Part shown: positions 35,887 to 44,686 of the stretch, one piece after another | Position numbering within the stretch: position 1 is the first letter of the stretch | Layout: the number at the start of each line of letters is the position of its first letter | Assembly (NCBI RefSeq): GCF_016859125.1 | Contig: NZ_CP069338.1 | Span: 2,940,501 to 3,004,500 of the forward strand | Direction of reading: 5' to 3' | Origin: Archangium violaceum | GTDB lineage: Bacteria; Myxococcota; Myxococcia; Myxococcales; Myxococcaceae | Length of the DNA: 64,000 nucleotides | Translations under genes and position numbers: made by a program | Notes under the pieces: model-generated | Seen by the model: the letters and a program-made list of their open reading frames with translations, nothing else | Database searches by the model: none | What the model was told of the DNA's origin: nothing

Positions 35887-37122
35887 ATGGCGAGCGCAGC
35901 CCGCACGCTCCAACTCAATCCCGTCGCTCCCGAGAATCTCCTCGATCCGGTACCGCTCTACAGGGAGCTGAGGAGCAATGACCCGGTGCACTGGTCGGAA
36001 GCGGTGCAATCCTGGCTCATCACCCGACATGACGACGTGGTGAATTGCTTTCGGGATCCCCGCCTGAGCGCCAACCGGGTGAGGTTCTACGAGGACCAGC
36101 TCCGGGGGCTGGGCCCCGACCTCATCAAGGACTTCCTGAAGGGGCTCAACGACCAGATGAGCCAGCGGGACGGCCGCGAGCACATCCAGATGCGTCGGCA
36201 GGCCGCTGCGGGCTTCTCGCCCCAGGCGCTCGACAGGTGGCGTCCGGCCATCCGCCGCACCGCGGAGCAGTTGGTGGAGCAGGTGCGGGGCCAGGGCCAC
36301 ATGAACGCGGTGGAGTCCCTGGCGAGCCAGCTCCCTCCGCGCGTCATCGCCGAGGTGCTCGGCATCCCCGTGCAGGACCGGGAGCAGTTCCTGGAGTGGG
36401 CCAGGCCCATCGCCGACTTCAACGCGCCCGCGGCCGGCACGGACGTGGTGGACCTGGCGCGCCGCACCAACACGGCGACCCGCGAGCTCTTCGCGTACCT
36501 GCGCCGCATCATCGAGGAGCGCAGCCACTCCCCGGGCGAGGACCTGCTCAGCCAGATGCTCCAATCCCAGCAGGCGGGGCAGATGACGTTGGATCAGCTG
36601 GTGTCCAACGCAAGCCTCATCCTCTTCGCCGGACACACCACCACCACGGATCAGATCAGCAACGGCCTGCATGATCTGCTGTCGCACCGCGACCAGTTCC
36701 ACAAGCTCCAGGAGGACCGCACGCTGGTGCGCTCGGCCGTGGAGGAGATGCTGCGCTACAACCCCGCGGTGCCCTTCATGCACCGCATCGCCGCGGAGAC
36801 CTTCCAGCTGCGCGGGAAGACGATTCGCAAGGGGGATGTGGTGTTCATGGGCCTGGCCGCCGCCAACCGCGACCCGGAGGCCTTCCCCGACCCGGACCGC
36901 TTCGACATCACCCGCGACAGCAACCACCAGAAGCACATGAGCTTCACCTTCGGGCCGCATCACTGCCTGGGGGCGGGTCTGGCGCGCCGCATGCTGGAGA
37001 TCACCTTCGAGGTGCTGCTGGAGCGTCTGCCCGAGCTGCACCTGGATCCGAAGCAGCTGCCGCAGCTCAAGTGTCACAGCCTCATGTTCCGCGGCTACGA
37101 CTCACTCACCGTCCGGTGGTGA
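35887..37122 (+). CDS. Cytochrome P450
   Basis: 411 residues from ATG 35887 (GAAGGA upstream). The I-helix oxygen motif is FAGHTTT (247-253), the ExxR motif is E287-R290 (EEMLRYNP), and the haem loop is FGPHHC with Cys360, followed by LGAGLARRM. No membrane anchor, so it is a soluble class I enzyme needing ferredoxin and a reductase encoded elsewhere. Family membership resembles the CYP107/CYP109-like bacterial group by eye, which acts on lipids, steroids or macrolides; the substrate is not known. It is not in an obvious biosynthetic cluster. It converges with the GH65 gene, with an inverted repeat (CGGGCCCG, 37131-37138 and 37153-37160) between them. Confidence 0.93.
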   Translation: MASAARTLQLNPVAPENLLDPVPLYRELRSNDPVHWSEAVQSWLITRHDDVVNCFRDPRLSANRVRFYEDQLRGLGPDLIKDFLKGLNDQMSQRDGREHIQMRRQAAAGFSPQALDRWRPAIRRTAEQLVEQVRGQGHMNAVESLASQLPPRVIAEVLGIPVQDREQFLEWARPIADFNAPAAGTDVVDLARRTNTATRELFAYLRRIIEERSHSPGEDLLSQMLQSQQAGQMTLDQLVSNASLILFAGHTTTTDQISNGLHDLLSHRDQFHKLQEDRTLVRSAVEEMLRYNPAVPFMHRIAAETFQLRGKTIRKGDVVFMGLAAANRDPEAFPDPDRFDITRDSNHQKHMSFTFGPHHCLGAGLARRMLEITFEVLLERLPELHLDPKQLPQLKCHSLMFRGYDSLTVRW

Positions 37123-37130
37123 CACGGGCG

Positions 37131-37160
37131 CGGGCCCGCCAGCACGAGCTCACGGGCCCG
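37131..37160. terminator. Inverted repeat between convergent P450 and GH65 genes
   Basis: CGGGCCCG occurs at 37131-37138 and 37153-37160 and is its own reverse complement, so the two copies can pair around a 14-base loop. The element overlaps the stop of the GH65 gene. No T-run follows, so termination is a guess. Confidence 0.3.
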
Positions 37161-39603
37161 AACTGTCCAATGTTCCCTCCGTCGTCACCTCCCGCCTCGC
37201 GAGGGGGAACTCCCGCGTCTCGCAGGGCTGGAGCAGGTGACGCTCACCCCGCAGCTCGAACTCCAGCGGTGTCGTGGAGCGCCACCGGCTGTTGAGCACC
37301 AGCTTGTCCTGGGTGATTTCCACCTCCACCAGGCTCTTGCGGTAGCGCAGCGAGAACTTCAGCCGCTTCATCCCCTCGGGCAGGTTCGGGTTGAAGTGCA
37401 GCACGTCCCCGCGCACCTCGATGCCCGTGTACGCCCGCTGCATCAGGTCCACCGTCCCCGACATGGCGCCCAGGTGGATGCCCTCCGGCGTCGTCCCGCC
37501 CTGCACGTCCGCGATGTCGCTCCTCAACGCCTCGGTGAACAGCTTCCACGAGCGGGGCCGGTCACTGCGCGCCAGCACCCACGAGTGCACCACCCCGCTC
37601 AGCGTCGAGCCGTGCGAGGTGCGCTGCAGGTAGTACTCCACCGTCCTCGGAATCATCCCCGCGTCGAACGGGTAGCCCAGCCGCTCGAAGAGATCCCGCA
37701 GCTCCTCCGCCGAGAACAGGTAGAAGAGCATCAGCACATCCGCCTGCTTCGACAGCTTGTAGCGGTTGGGCGTGTCCCCTTCCGCCTCGAGGATCCGATC
37801 CAACCGGTGGATGTCCGCGTAGCGCTTGCGGTACACCTCCCAGTCGAACTCCTGGAGCTGCTCGTAGCCCTCGAACTGGCTCAGCACGCCGTCCTGGTGG
37901 AACACCAGCCGCGTCTTCCGGCTGATATCGTCCCAGTGCGCCAGCTCCGCCGGGCTCACCGCCAGCGTCTCGAGCAGCTCGTCGCGGCGCTCACCGGGCA
38001 GCAGATTCAGCACCTCCAACCCCTTGCACAACACCCACACCGCCATGAGGTTCGTGTAGGAATTGTTGTCCAGCCCCGGCTCGGCGCGGTCCGGGTACCC
38101 CGTGTGGTACTCGTCCGGCCCCATCACCCCCTTGATTTCGTAGCGCCGCAGCGACGGGTTCCACCGGGCCATGCTCGCCCAGAAGCGGGCCAGCTCCAGC
38201 AACATCTCCGCCCCGTAGAAATACATGAACTCCGAGTCCGCCGTGGCCTGGTAGTACTGCCAGACGTTGTAGGCGACGGCCGCGTTGATATGTCTTTGCA
38301 GCCACGTCACGTCCGGGACCCACCGTCCGGAGCGGGGGTTGAGGTGCAGCCGCTGGCTCTCCTCGCGCCCATCGCTGCCGCTCTGCCAGGGGAACATCGC
38401 CCCGCGGAAGCCCTCCGCCCGGGCCGCCTCGCGCGCGCGCCGCAGCCGCCGGTAGCGGTAGCGCAGCAGCGCCCTCGTCAGGGCAGGCAACCGCAGGTTG
38501 AGGAAGGGGAAGACGAACAGCTCGTCCCAGAAGATGTGGCCCCGGTACGCCTCGCCGTGCCACCCGCGAGCCGGCACGCCCACGTCCTGATCGATGGTGT
38601 GCGGCGACACCGTCTGTAGCAGGTGGAAGATGTGCAGCCGCAGGGCCGTTTGGATGTGGTCCGGCTCGGCCAGCTCCAGGTCCAGGTCGCTGCGGCGCCA
38701 CAACTGGGACCAGGCCTGCACGTGGGTGGCCACCAGCTCGTCGAAGCGCGCGGGCGCCTCCTCCACCGCGTGCCGGGCCTCCATCGCGGCCTCCGATACC
38801 GCGTGGTCCCTCGACGAGTACAGAGCCACCACCTTCTCCACCGCCAGCCGTTGCCCTTCGCGGAGCTCCACCTCGAACTCGTGGGAGAGGTAGCCCTCCT
38901 CCACGGTGAGTCCTCGCCGCACCCGGGCGGGCTGCCCGTCCACGTACAGCCGCGTGCGCGCCGCCTCCGCCACCTCCAGGCGCGACTGCACCGTCTCCAC
39001 CTCCAACAGCAGCGTCTCCGCGTCCACCTCCTCCGCCACCAGGGTGCGCAGGTGCTTGCAGTTGAGCTGCCGGTAGCGCGGCACGCCTCCATTCACGACC
39101 CGCCCGTCCAGCGCCGAGCGCACGTGCACCCGTCCGCTCCAGTTCTCCGGCACCAGCACCAGCTCCTGTCCCGCCAGGTGCTTGTCGCGCATGTGCACGA
39201 AGCGCCGCTGCTCCACCCGCGTGCGCCGTCCCCGCCGATCCTCGAAGCGCACCGTGCGCAGCAGCAGCCCCCTCGCCATGTCCAGCACCTGCCGGTACTC
39301 CAGCAGCACCGCCGCGCGCGGGTTGAACCAGTCGCCGCCCTCGAGCCGGAAGCCGAGCGGCAACCAGTTGGGCATGTTGACCAGGTCCTCGTTCTCCACC
39401 ACGCGTCCGGCCAGGTCCGTCTTCAGCCGGTTGTACCCGCCCGCCAGATACGTCCCCGGGTAGTGCGTGTCGTCCGCCTCGGACTCCGGCGCCGCCCCGC
39501 GCGTGGCGAAGTAGCCGTTGCCGAGCGTGCAGAGCGCCTCGCGTAGGCCCTCCTTCGCTGGCTCGAAGCCCTCGTAGGTGAAGAGCCAGAGCTCCGGCCT
39601 CAT
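37150..39603 (-). CDS. Glycoside hydrolase family 65 protein (maltose/trehalose/kojibiose phosphorylase-like)
   Basis: 817 residues with the GH65 layout: N-terminal beta-sandwich (about 1-280), helical linker, (alpha/alpha)6 barrel (about 310-700) and a small C-terminal beta domain. Visible signatures are GNGYFATRG at the start, FWDELFVFP (359-367), and the catalytic acid E498 in GVMGPDEYH. GH65 phosphorylases cut an alpha-glucobiose with phosphate to beta-glucose-1-phosphate plus glucose. Which disaccharide (trehalose, maltose, kojibiose, nigerose) is used cannot be told. Operon context with beta-phosphoglucomutase and trehalose-phosphatase genes favours trehalose or a trehalose-like substrate. 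It overlaps the phosphatase gene by four bases. Confidence 0.9.
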   Translation of the reverse strand: MRPELWLFTYEGFEPAKEGLREALCTLGNGYFATRGAAPESEADDTHYPGTYLAGGYNRLKTDLAGRVVENEDLVNMPNWLPLGFRLEGGDWFNPRAAVLLEYRQVLDMARGLLLRTVRFEDRRGRRTRVEQRRFVHMRDKHLAGQELVLVPENWSGRVHVRSALDGRVVNGGVPRYRQLNCKHLRTLVAEEVDAETLLLEVETVQSRLEVAEAARTRLYVDGQPARVRRGLTVEEGYLSHEFEVELREGQRLAVEKVVALYSSRDHAVSEAAMEARHAVEEAPARFDELVATHVQAWSQLWRRSDLDLELAEPDHIQTALRLHIFHLLQTVSPHTIDQDVGVPARGWHGEAYRGHIFWDELFVFPFLNLRLPALTRALLRYRYRRLRRAREAARAEGFRGAMFPWQSGSDGREESQRLHLNPRSGRWVPDVTWLQRHINAAVAYNVWQYYQATADSEFMYFYGAEMLLELARFWASMARWNPSLRRYEIKGVMGPDEYHTGYPDRAEPGLDNNSYTNLMAVWVLCKGLEVLNLLPGERRDELLETLAVSPAELAHWDDISRKTRLVFHQDGVLSQFEGYEQLQEFDWEVYRKRYADIHRLDRILEAEGDTPNRYKLSKQADVLMLFYLFSAEELRDLFERLGYPFDAGMIPRTVEYYLQRTSHGSTLSGVVHSWVLARSDRPRSWKLFTEALRSDIADVQGGTTPEGIHLGAMSGTVDLMQRAYTGIEVRGDVLHFNPNLPEGMKRLKFSLRYRKSLVEVEITQDKLVLNSRWRSTTPLEFELRGERHLLQPCETREFPLARREVTTEGTLDSSGP

Positions 39604-40412
39604 CGGGTCGTCCCCCTGGCGCGGTCGATGAGCAGCTCCAGGAACCGGCGCACCTCCTCCACGTCCGTCAGCGCGTAGTCCGCCTCCGTGGGCCGCTCCA
39701 CCTCGCCCCGCACCACCAGACTCAAACCCCGTCCCTTCAGTGTCTGGAAGGCGTCCTCGTCCGTGAGGTCATCCCCCAGGTACACCGGCAGCACGTCCTC
39801 GCGCGCCAGCCCCAGGGCATTCAACACCCACTCCACCGCCCGGCCCTTGTGCCAGTCGAGGGCCGGCTGGCATTCGAACACCTTCTTCCCGCCTCCCTTG
39901 CGCAACCGCGGATGGCGCGCCAGCACCGCGTCCACCAGGTGCTCCACCTCCGGCCCACGAGCCTCCTCCACGTGCCTCCAGTGCACCGCCACGCTGAAGC
40001 GCTTGCGCTCCAGCCGGGTGCCCGGAATCCCCGCGAGCCCCACCGACAGCTCCCGCTCCGCCGCGTCCAGCTCGGGCAGCAGCGCCTTGCCCTCCTCCAG
40101 CTGGAAGCCACGCCCGTCTGGCCCTTCGATGTCGAAGCCGTGGCTGCCCGCGTACGACACGCCCTCCAGCCGTACGAAGCCCTTGAGCACGGGCAAGTCC
40201 CGCCCGCTCACGATGGCCACCGGATAGCGCCGGGCCAGCTCCAGGAGCGTGGTCCGCATGGCGTCCGACAGACGCGCTTCGTCCGGATTGGGCACGATGG
40301 GCGACAGCGTGCCGTCATAATCCAGGAAGATGGCCACCTGCCGGCCCTCCATCCGCCGCGACAGCGACTCCCACTCACCCAGCGCCAGGGGCACGTCCCG
40401 CATCGACCGCAT
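39600..40412 (-). CDS. otsB: Trehalose-6-phosphate phosphatase
   Basis: 270 residues of the HAD superfamily, IIB cap type. Motif I is [11 protein letters not shown] with D31 (nucleophile) and D33. Family-typical [12 protein letters not shown], then [14 protein letters not shown] and [12 protein letters not shown] with the metal-binding Asp pair follow. It removes phosphate from trehalose-6-phosphate in the cytoplasm. A GGAG ribosome site overlaps the preceding gene's end (TGAATG junction). No otsA is in view, so the trehalose-6-phosphate source lies elsewhere. Between the beta-phosphoglucomutase-type gene and the GH65 gene it suggests a unit that can both make and phosphorolyse trehalose. Confidence 0.9.
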   Translation of the reverse strand: MRSMRDVPLALGEWESLSRRMEGRQVAIFLDYDGTLSPIVPNPDEARLSDAMRTTLLELARRYPVAIVSGRDLPVLKGFVRLEGVSYAGSHGFDIEGPDGRGFQLEEGKALLPELDAAERELSVGLAGIPGTRLERKRFSVAVHWRHVEEARGPEVEHLVDAVLARHPRLRKGGGKKVFECQPALDWHKGRAVEWVLNALGLAREDVLPVYLGDDLTDEDAFQTLKGRGLSLVVRGEVERPTEADYALTDVEEVRRFLELLIDRARGTTR

Positions 40413-41195
40413 TCAAGACACTCCTTCCTCCACCTGGATGGTGGACAGGTCCGTCACCTCCACGTCCGCGCCGGCCCGTACCAGCGCCCCCACCGGCCCC
40501 GCGCGACGCACGCCGATGATGTACCCGAAATGCCCTCGCCTGCCCGCCTGCACTCCAGCCTGCGCGTCTTCCAGCACCACCGCGCGCTCCGGCGGCACAC
40601 CCACCCGCCGCCCCGCTTCCAGGAACGTGTCCGGGGCCGGCTTGCCCGGCAACCCGAACCTCCCCGACTCCACTCCATCCACCCGAGCGTCGAACAGATG
40701 CTCCAGCCCGGCCGCCCGCAGCACCGCCACGCAATTGCGACTGGCCGAGACCACCGCCGTGCGGAAGCCCGCTGCCCGCAGACGCTCCAACAATTCCACC
40801 GCGTGCTCGAAGACCGCCACCCCCCGCTGCGCGAGCGTCTCGAGGAAGTACTCATTCTTGCGCTTGCCCAGCCCCTGCACCGTCTCCGCTTCCGGGCCAT
40901 CCCCGGGCGAGCCCTCGGGCAACACGAGGCCCCGGCTCTCCAGGAAGCAGCGGATGCCATCGAAGCGCGGCCGGCCATCCACGTACCGCTGGTAGTCCTC
41001 CGCCGTGAAGGGCTGGAAGGGCTCGCCCGTCTGTCGCGCGCGCGCCTCCAGGTACGTGTCGAACAGGCGCTTCCACGCGGCGGCATGTACCTCCGCCGTC
41101 CGCGTCACCACGCCGTCCAGATCGAACAGGACCGCGTCGAAGTCGCGGCGGGACAGCACGAGCGCGGTGGACCCGGGGGGCTGGAGCGAGGGCAT
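40413..41195 (-). CDS. Beta-phosphoglucomutase family HAD hydrolase
   Basis: 260 residues from ATG 41195 with GGGAG upstream. Motif I is FDLDGVVT (nucleophile D25, general acid D27), followed by the TAEVHAAAW helix of the beta-PGM cap, AVVSASRN (motif II) and the motif III/IV end KPAPDTFLEA...VVLEDAQAGVQAG. Beta-phosphoglucomutase converts beta-glucose-1-phosphate, the product of GH65 phosphorylases, into glucose-6-phosphate, so it completes the route encoded by the operon. It is the first gene of three, and its stop touches the start of the trehalose-phosphatase gene. Confidence 0.88.
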   Translation of the reverse strand: MPSLQPPGSTALVLSRRDFDAVLFDLDGVVTRTAEVHAAAWKRLFDTYLEARARQTGEPFQPFTAEDYQRYVDGRPRFDGIRCFLESRGLVLPEGSPGDGPEAETVQGLGKRKNEYFLETLAQRGVAVFEHAVELLERLRAAGFRTAVVSASRNCVAVLRAAGLEHLFDARVDGVESGRFGLPGKPAPDTFLEAGRRVGVPPERAVVLEDAQAGVQAGRRGHFGYIIGVRRAGPVGALVRAGADVEVTDLSTIQVEEGVS

Positions 41196-41314
41196 GGCGG
41201 TGACTCCCGTGGAGGACCCAATACGTCCCTCCTCGCGCCTTGCACACGCCATGCCCCTACAGAGGCAGCGGGTGTGCGCCTGAACTCCGGGGCCAACCCG
41301 TGTCAACTGGTGCT

Positions 41315-41374
41315 TACACTGGAAGTGTAGAAATTCACGGAAGGTTGACGGATTTCAGGACAACCCTCTACGCT
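41315..41374 (+). promoter_or_regulatory. Candidate promoter of the exopolysaccharide locus
   Basis: TTGACG (41345-41350) and TACGCT (41369-41374), spaced 18 bases, form a plausible sigma-70 type promoter; the -10 box is weak. Upstream lies a palindrome, TACACT-GGA-AGTGTA (41315-41329), a possible regulator site. Downstream, TGTCGAATCAGGG occurs twice (41381-41393 and 41472-41484), the second next to the ribosome site of the first gene. Confidence 0.45.
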
Positions 41375-41493
41375 GCACACTGTCGAATCAGGGGGATACG
41401 CCATCTGAACAGTTGGCCATCCCTGGCTTCATGCCGGCGTAAGGGTTCCCCTATCATGAGGGTCTGACGGATGTCGAATCAGGGAGGGTCCGC

Positions 41494-43068
41494 ATGCGGC
41501 CCGCATCTCAAGTAGACGTGACATCCAGCGAGCCACCCGCCACCGCATCTCAGACGCGTGCGGACACCCCACCCAACGGGTTGGCTCCCGCCGAGACACC
41601 ACCTCCCATCCTGTCGGCGGGCGCGCTGGCGGCCACGGAGAAGCCGCTGGCGGTGGTGAGCCCCAAGGCGCCCGGGGCGCCGGTTTCGCGCTTCGCCCCG
41701 GGGTTCGCCGCGAAGATGAACATGGTGGCGGACCTGGCGCTGGTGGTGGCCGCGCTGCTCATCTCCACGACGATGATGGGGCACGATCTCCACCTGGAGC
41801 GCACGGACGTCTGGGTGTTGCTGGGCGTGGGCGTGGTGTCGTGGCTGGTGGTGGGTACGGCGCTGTGCCTCTATGACGTGCGCTTCGCGGACCGCGAGCG
41901 GCTGGATGACCTGGCGCTCATCTCCATCCAGGTGATGGTCGTCACGGTGGTGCTCTTCCTCACGCGTCTGGTGATGGGCACCGAGTCGTGGATCGTCGCG
42001 CTCAGTCTCTTTCCTCCGCTGTTGTGGCCCTCGGTGGCGATGCTGCGCCTGAGCTTCTTCCGGAAGCTGTCGGTGCAGGAGCAGCCGCTGGACGAGGTGC
42101 TCATCATCGGCGTGGGGGCCATGGGCCGGCTGACGGGCGAGGACCTGGGCACCAGGAACCGTCGCAAGGTCATCGGTTACCTGGGCTTCAGCAACGAGCC
42201 GGCCTCGGCGACGCCGCCGGCGCCCGTGCTGGGGAGCGTGAAGGACCTGGAGCACATCCTGTGCACGGTGCCGGTGGACGAGGTCTACATCGCCGGCAAC
42301 ATGCTGAAGCACTCGGCGGAGATGCAGGCCGCGGTGAAGCTGTGTGAGAACTTCGGCATCCCCTTCGCGCTGCCGGCGTACCACTTCCGGTTCGATCGGG
42401 CGCGGCCGGTGGATGACCACGCGGTCTCGGACGGCTACCTGCACTTCGTGACGCACGCCTTCCAGCCACACCAGATGGCGCTCAAGCGGCTCTTCGACAT
42501 CGTGAGCTCGGCGGCGGCGCTGGCGGTGCTCTCTCCGCTGCTGGTCGGAGTGGCGTTGGCGGTGAAGTTCACCAGCCGCGGGCCCATCTTCTTCAAACAG
42601 AAGCGCGTGGGCCTGCACGGCAAGCCCTTCCACATGCTCAAGTTCCGCTCCATGGTGATCAACGCCGAGGAGCTGAAGGCGAAGCTGGAGGCGCTGAACG
42701 AGCAGACGGGTCCGGTCTTCAAGATGAAGAACGATCCGCGCATCACCCGGGTGGGGCGCTTCATCCGCAAGTACTCCATCGACGAGCTGCCGCAGCTCAT
42801 CAACGTGCTGCGCGGGGAGATGAGCGTGGTGGGGCCGCGGCCGCCGATTCCCAGCGAGGTGGAGAAGTACGCCGCCTGGCAGCGCCGCCGGCTGTCGGTG
42901 CGTCCGGGCCTCACCTGCATCTGGCAGGTCTCCGGCCGCAACCAGATTTCGTTCGAGGAGTGGATGTACCTGGACATGCAGTACATCGACCACTGGAGCC
43001 TCAAGAACGACATCAACCTCATCCTCAAGACGGTGCCGGTGGTGATTACCGGCAGCGGCGCGAGCTGA
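41494..43068 (+). CDS. epsZ: Polyprenyl-phosphate glycosylphosphotransferase that starts exopolysaccharide synthesis (EpsZ-like)
   Basis: 524 residues from ATG 41494 (AGGGAGG ribosome site). Four membrane segments (about 70-90, 105-128, 145-165, 170-190), a soluble nucleotide-binding-like domain (about 200-330), a fifth membrane hairpin (KRLFDIVSSAAALAVLSPLL) and the bacterial sugar transferase domain to the end (FFKQKRVG, FHMLKFRSM, DELPQL, VRPGLTCIWQVSGR). It transfers a sugar phosphate from a nucleotide sugar to undecaprenyl phosphate, the first step of Wzx/Wzy polysaccharide assembly. It heads the locus and is followed by an oppositely oriented two-gene cassette before the flippase. The name EpsZ follows the M. 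xanthus eps layout from memory; the sugar is unknown. Confidence 0.88.
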   Translation: MRPASQVDVTSSEPPATASQTRADTPPNGLAPAETPPPILSAGALAATEKPLAVVSPKAPGAPVSRFAPGFAAKMNMVADLALVVAALLISTTMMGHDLHLERTDVWVLLGVGVVSWLVVGTALCLYDVRFADRERLDDLALISIQVMVVTVVLFLTRLVMGTESWIVALSLFPPLLWPSVAMLRLSFFRKLSVQEQPLDEVLIIGVGAMGRLTGEDLGTRNRRKVIGYLGFSNEPASATPPAPVLGSVKDLEHILCTVPVDEVYIAGNMLKHSAEMQAAVKLCENFGIPFALPAYHFRFDRARPVDDHAVSDGYLHFVTHAFQPHQMALKRLFDIVSSAAALAVLSPLLVGVALAVKFTSRGPIFFKQKRVGLHGKPFHMLKFRSMVINAEELKAKLEALNEQTGPVFKMKNDPRITRVGRFIRKYSIDELPQLINVLRGEMSVVGPRPPIPSEVEKYAAWQRRRLSVRPGLTCIWQVSGRNQISFEEWMYLDMQYIDHWSLKNDINLILKTVPVVITGSGAS

Positions 43069-43101
43069 CGCGAGCCAGGAACTGGGCCCCATGCTGGGGG
43101 C

Positions 43102-43824
43102 TCATCGCACGGGCAGCTCGCGCAGGGAGAACTCCTCGAAGTCGAGCCGGCGCAGCGTGTCCGCGAAGCGCTCGCTGATCACGATGACACCGTCGCGGCT
43201 GCGCAGTCGGAAGATGTCCAGGTGCTCCGGCAGCGAGGCCCCGTCGAGCACCGGCTGCTTCGGCACATCGTAGTCATAGCCTCCGCACGTCGCACACGGC
43301 TCGGTGTTGCCAGAGGGCAGACAGTCCGGGTGGAACGAGCCGTGCGGCTCCATTTCCAGTTCCATCAGCTCCGGTGCGTTCTTCTGCCGGAAGCGCAGCC
43401 CGGTGCGGCACCCCTTCAATCCCCGTAGACCCTCCGCCAGGAGTTGCTCCAGCGCATCACGCCGGATGATCACCCTCCAGGAGTACAGCAGGTAGAGCTG
43501 GGCGAAGTTGCCACGAGCCGAGCCCACGAGTGGCCCGAAGCCGGTGCCGGGTGTCAGCCGTGCCCAGGAGGGAACCAGAGGCCGCACCATCGCGCGCAGA
43601 CGCTCGAACTTCGCGAAGTCCTCTTCGAGCCAGGCCTTCTCGAGTTGCTTCGCCCCGGGCACTCCCGACAGGTCCACGCTCGGGTAGGCCTCTGAGATAC
43701 CAGCCCAGCTCGCGTCACACGTGGGGCAATGCAGGCCGGGCAAACCCCATGGGCGTTCCGCGTTGTACTCGCCCGTGTAGCGCATGCTGTCAGCCGGGAC
43801 GGAATCCAGCTCGTAGAACCTCAT
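43102..43824 (-). CDS. Double-CXXCG motif protein (TIGR02264), candidate immunity protein
   Basis: 240 residues without signal peptide or membrane helix. Two cysteine pairs, C33-P-T-C36 and C177-A-T-C180-GG, match the double-CXXCG (Gmx_para_CXXCG) family known mainly from Myxococcus, Stigmatella and relatives, and probably form a zinc ribbon. It begins MRFYELDSV, also typical. The gene follows the DUF2380 lipoprotein gene by 7 bases on the same strand. In such two-gene units the downstream protein is a plausible immunity partner for the upstream nuclease-like one; this is an inference. A GCCCC/GGGGC hairpin (43086-43101) lies between it and the convergent sugar transferase. Confidence 0.8.
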   Translation of the reverse strand: MRFYELDSVPADSMRYTGEYNAERPWGLPGLHCPTCDASWAGISEAYPSVDLSGVPGAKQLEKAWLEEDFAKFERLRAMVRPLVPSWARLTPGTGFGPLVGSARGNFAQLYLLYSWRVIIRRDALEQLLAEGLRGLKGCRTGLRFRQKNAPELMELEMEPHGSFHPDCLPSGNTEPCATCGGYDYDVPKQPVLDGASLPEHLDIFRLRSRDGVIVISERFADTLRRLDFEEFSLRELPVR

Positions 43825-43831
43825 CTTCTCC

Positions 43832-44575
43832 TCAGAACCCGATGGGGGGCGGCTGCCTCGTTCGACCGTAGTACGGCTGCAATGGAGCCATCAGGCCGAA
43901 GCGCACGCACAGCTCCCCGGCGTACTTCCAGATTTCTTCCTTCGTCACCCGCTTCCCTTCCTTCTCTTGCGTGAACTGCCTCCACGCAGCGTTCCAGGCA
44001 CCACCTCTCGGCCCGCGATGGATGCTTCGGTGCAGGCCCGTTTCGATGAACATCGTCCATTGATGGATGTCGATGCCATTGCGCGCGAACCAGGCCCGGA
44101 ACTCCTGCGGGAAGAGGTGGTGCTTCTCGTGAGGCCGGCGCATCCGCAGCTCGGCCTCCTGGAGGAGCTGCTTCTGACTGGGCAGCAGGTTGCGCAGGTG
44201 GTGGTTCTTCCAGGGGATGACGAAGATGGGCTCGCGGTCCCCCGGTAGCCGCAGCGGCCAGCCCCGGTAACGCATGGGCGTGACAGGAGAGGGCAGGCGG
44301 ATGCCCACCGTTCCCGTGCGCGCCAGCACCACGCTCCCGGACTCGCCCTCCGCCTCATCTGCGTCCTCGCTCGCGGCCACCGCCGCCGACATGTCCTCGC
44401 AGCGGAAGAAGCCGCACGCGTCCTCGTCGCACAGGAGGGTGAGGCACGAGCCGGTCTCTTCCCGCTCCATGCAGGCTGCGTCGGGTGTCCCCTCTTCACG
44501 CTGCGAAGGGCCCGAGGCCGCGCACCCGGACAGCACCACTCCGAGCAACAGCCCCCAGAGTTTCCACGTCTTCAT
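43832..44575 (-). CDS. TIGR02269/DUF2380 family lipoprotein with HNH/EndoVII-like C-terminus
   Basis: 247 residues from ATG 44575 (a start at 44584 is equally possible). Signal peptide and lipobox (LSGC, Cys18). The N-terminal half is Cys/Glu-rich (four Cys between 35 and 60). The C-terminal half carries the family pattern H152-H153-LFPQ...GID (167-169)...H182-RSIH186...GG-x-WN-x-x-W (191-198). The His-His start, the GID turn and the later H-x3-H look like HNH/EndoVII-fold nuclease toxins (AHH type). Nuclease activity is an inference. The lipoprotein signal would place it at the envelope. The double-CXXCG gene is next, so the pair looks like a toxin-immunity or contact-dependent unit. Confidence 0.7.
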   Translation of the reverse strand: MKTWKLWGLLLGVVLSGCAASGPSQREEGTPDAACMEREETGSCLTLLCDEDACGFFRCEDMSAAVAASEDADEAEGESGSVVLARTGTVGIRLPSPVTPMRYRGWPLRLPGDREPIFVIPWKNHHLRNLLPSQKQLLQEAELRMRRPHEKHHLFPQEFRAWFARNGIDIHQWTMFIETGLHRSIHRGPRGGAWNAAWRQFTQEKEGKRVTKEEIWKYAGELCVRFGLMAPLQPYYGRTRQPPPIGF

Positions 44576-44686
44576 GAGGCACATCCCCCCTCCCCAGCCT
44601 TCGGCTGGAGGCTCTCCGAGCAAACCGCGCTTTGCCCGAAGAATAGGAGGCACGCCCGGCCGCCCTACAGCCCTGTAGCCGTTTGT

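Noticed and set aside
41300-41320. CRP/MrpC-like site (GTGTC...ACAC) in the eps leader
   Set aside because: The half-sites are two bases too far apart for the known consensus and the right half lacks GAC.
41240-41467. 75-codon frame in the exopolysaccharide locus leader
   Set aside because: It has no ribosome site, no recognisable domain, and overlaps the candidate promoter region.
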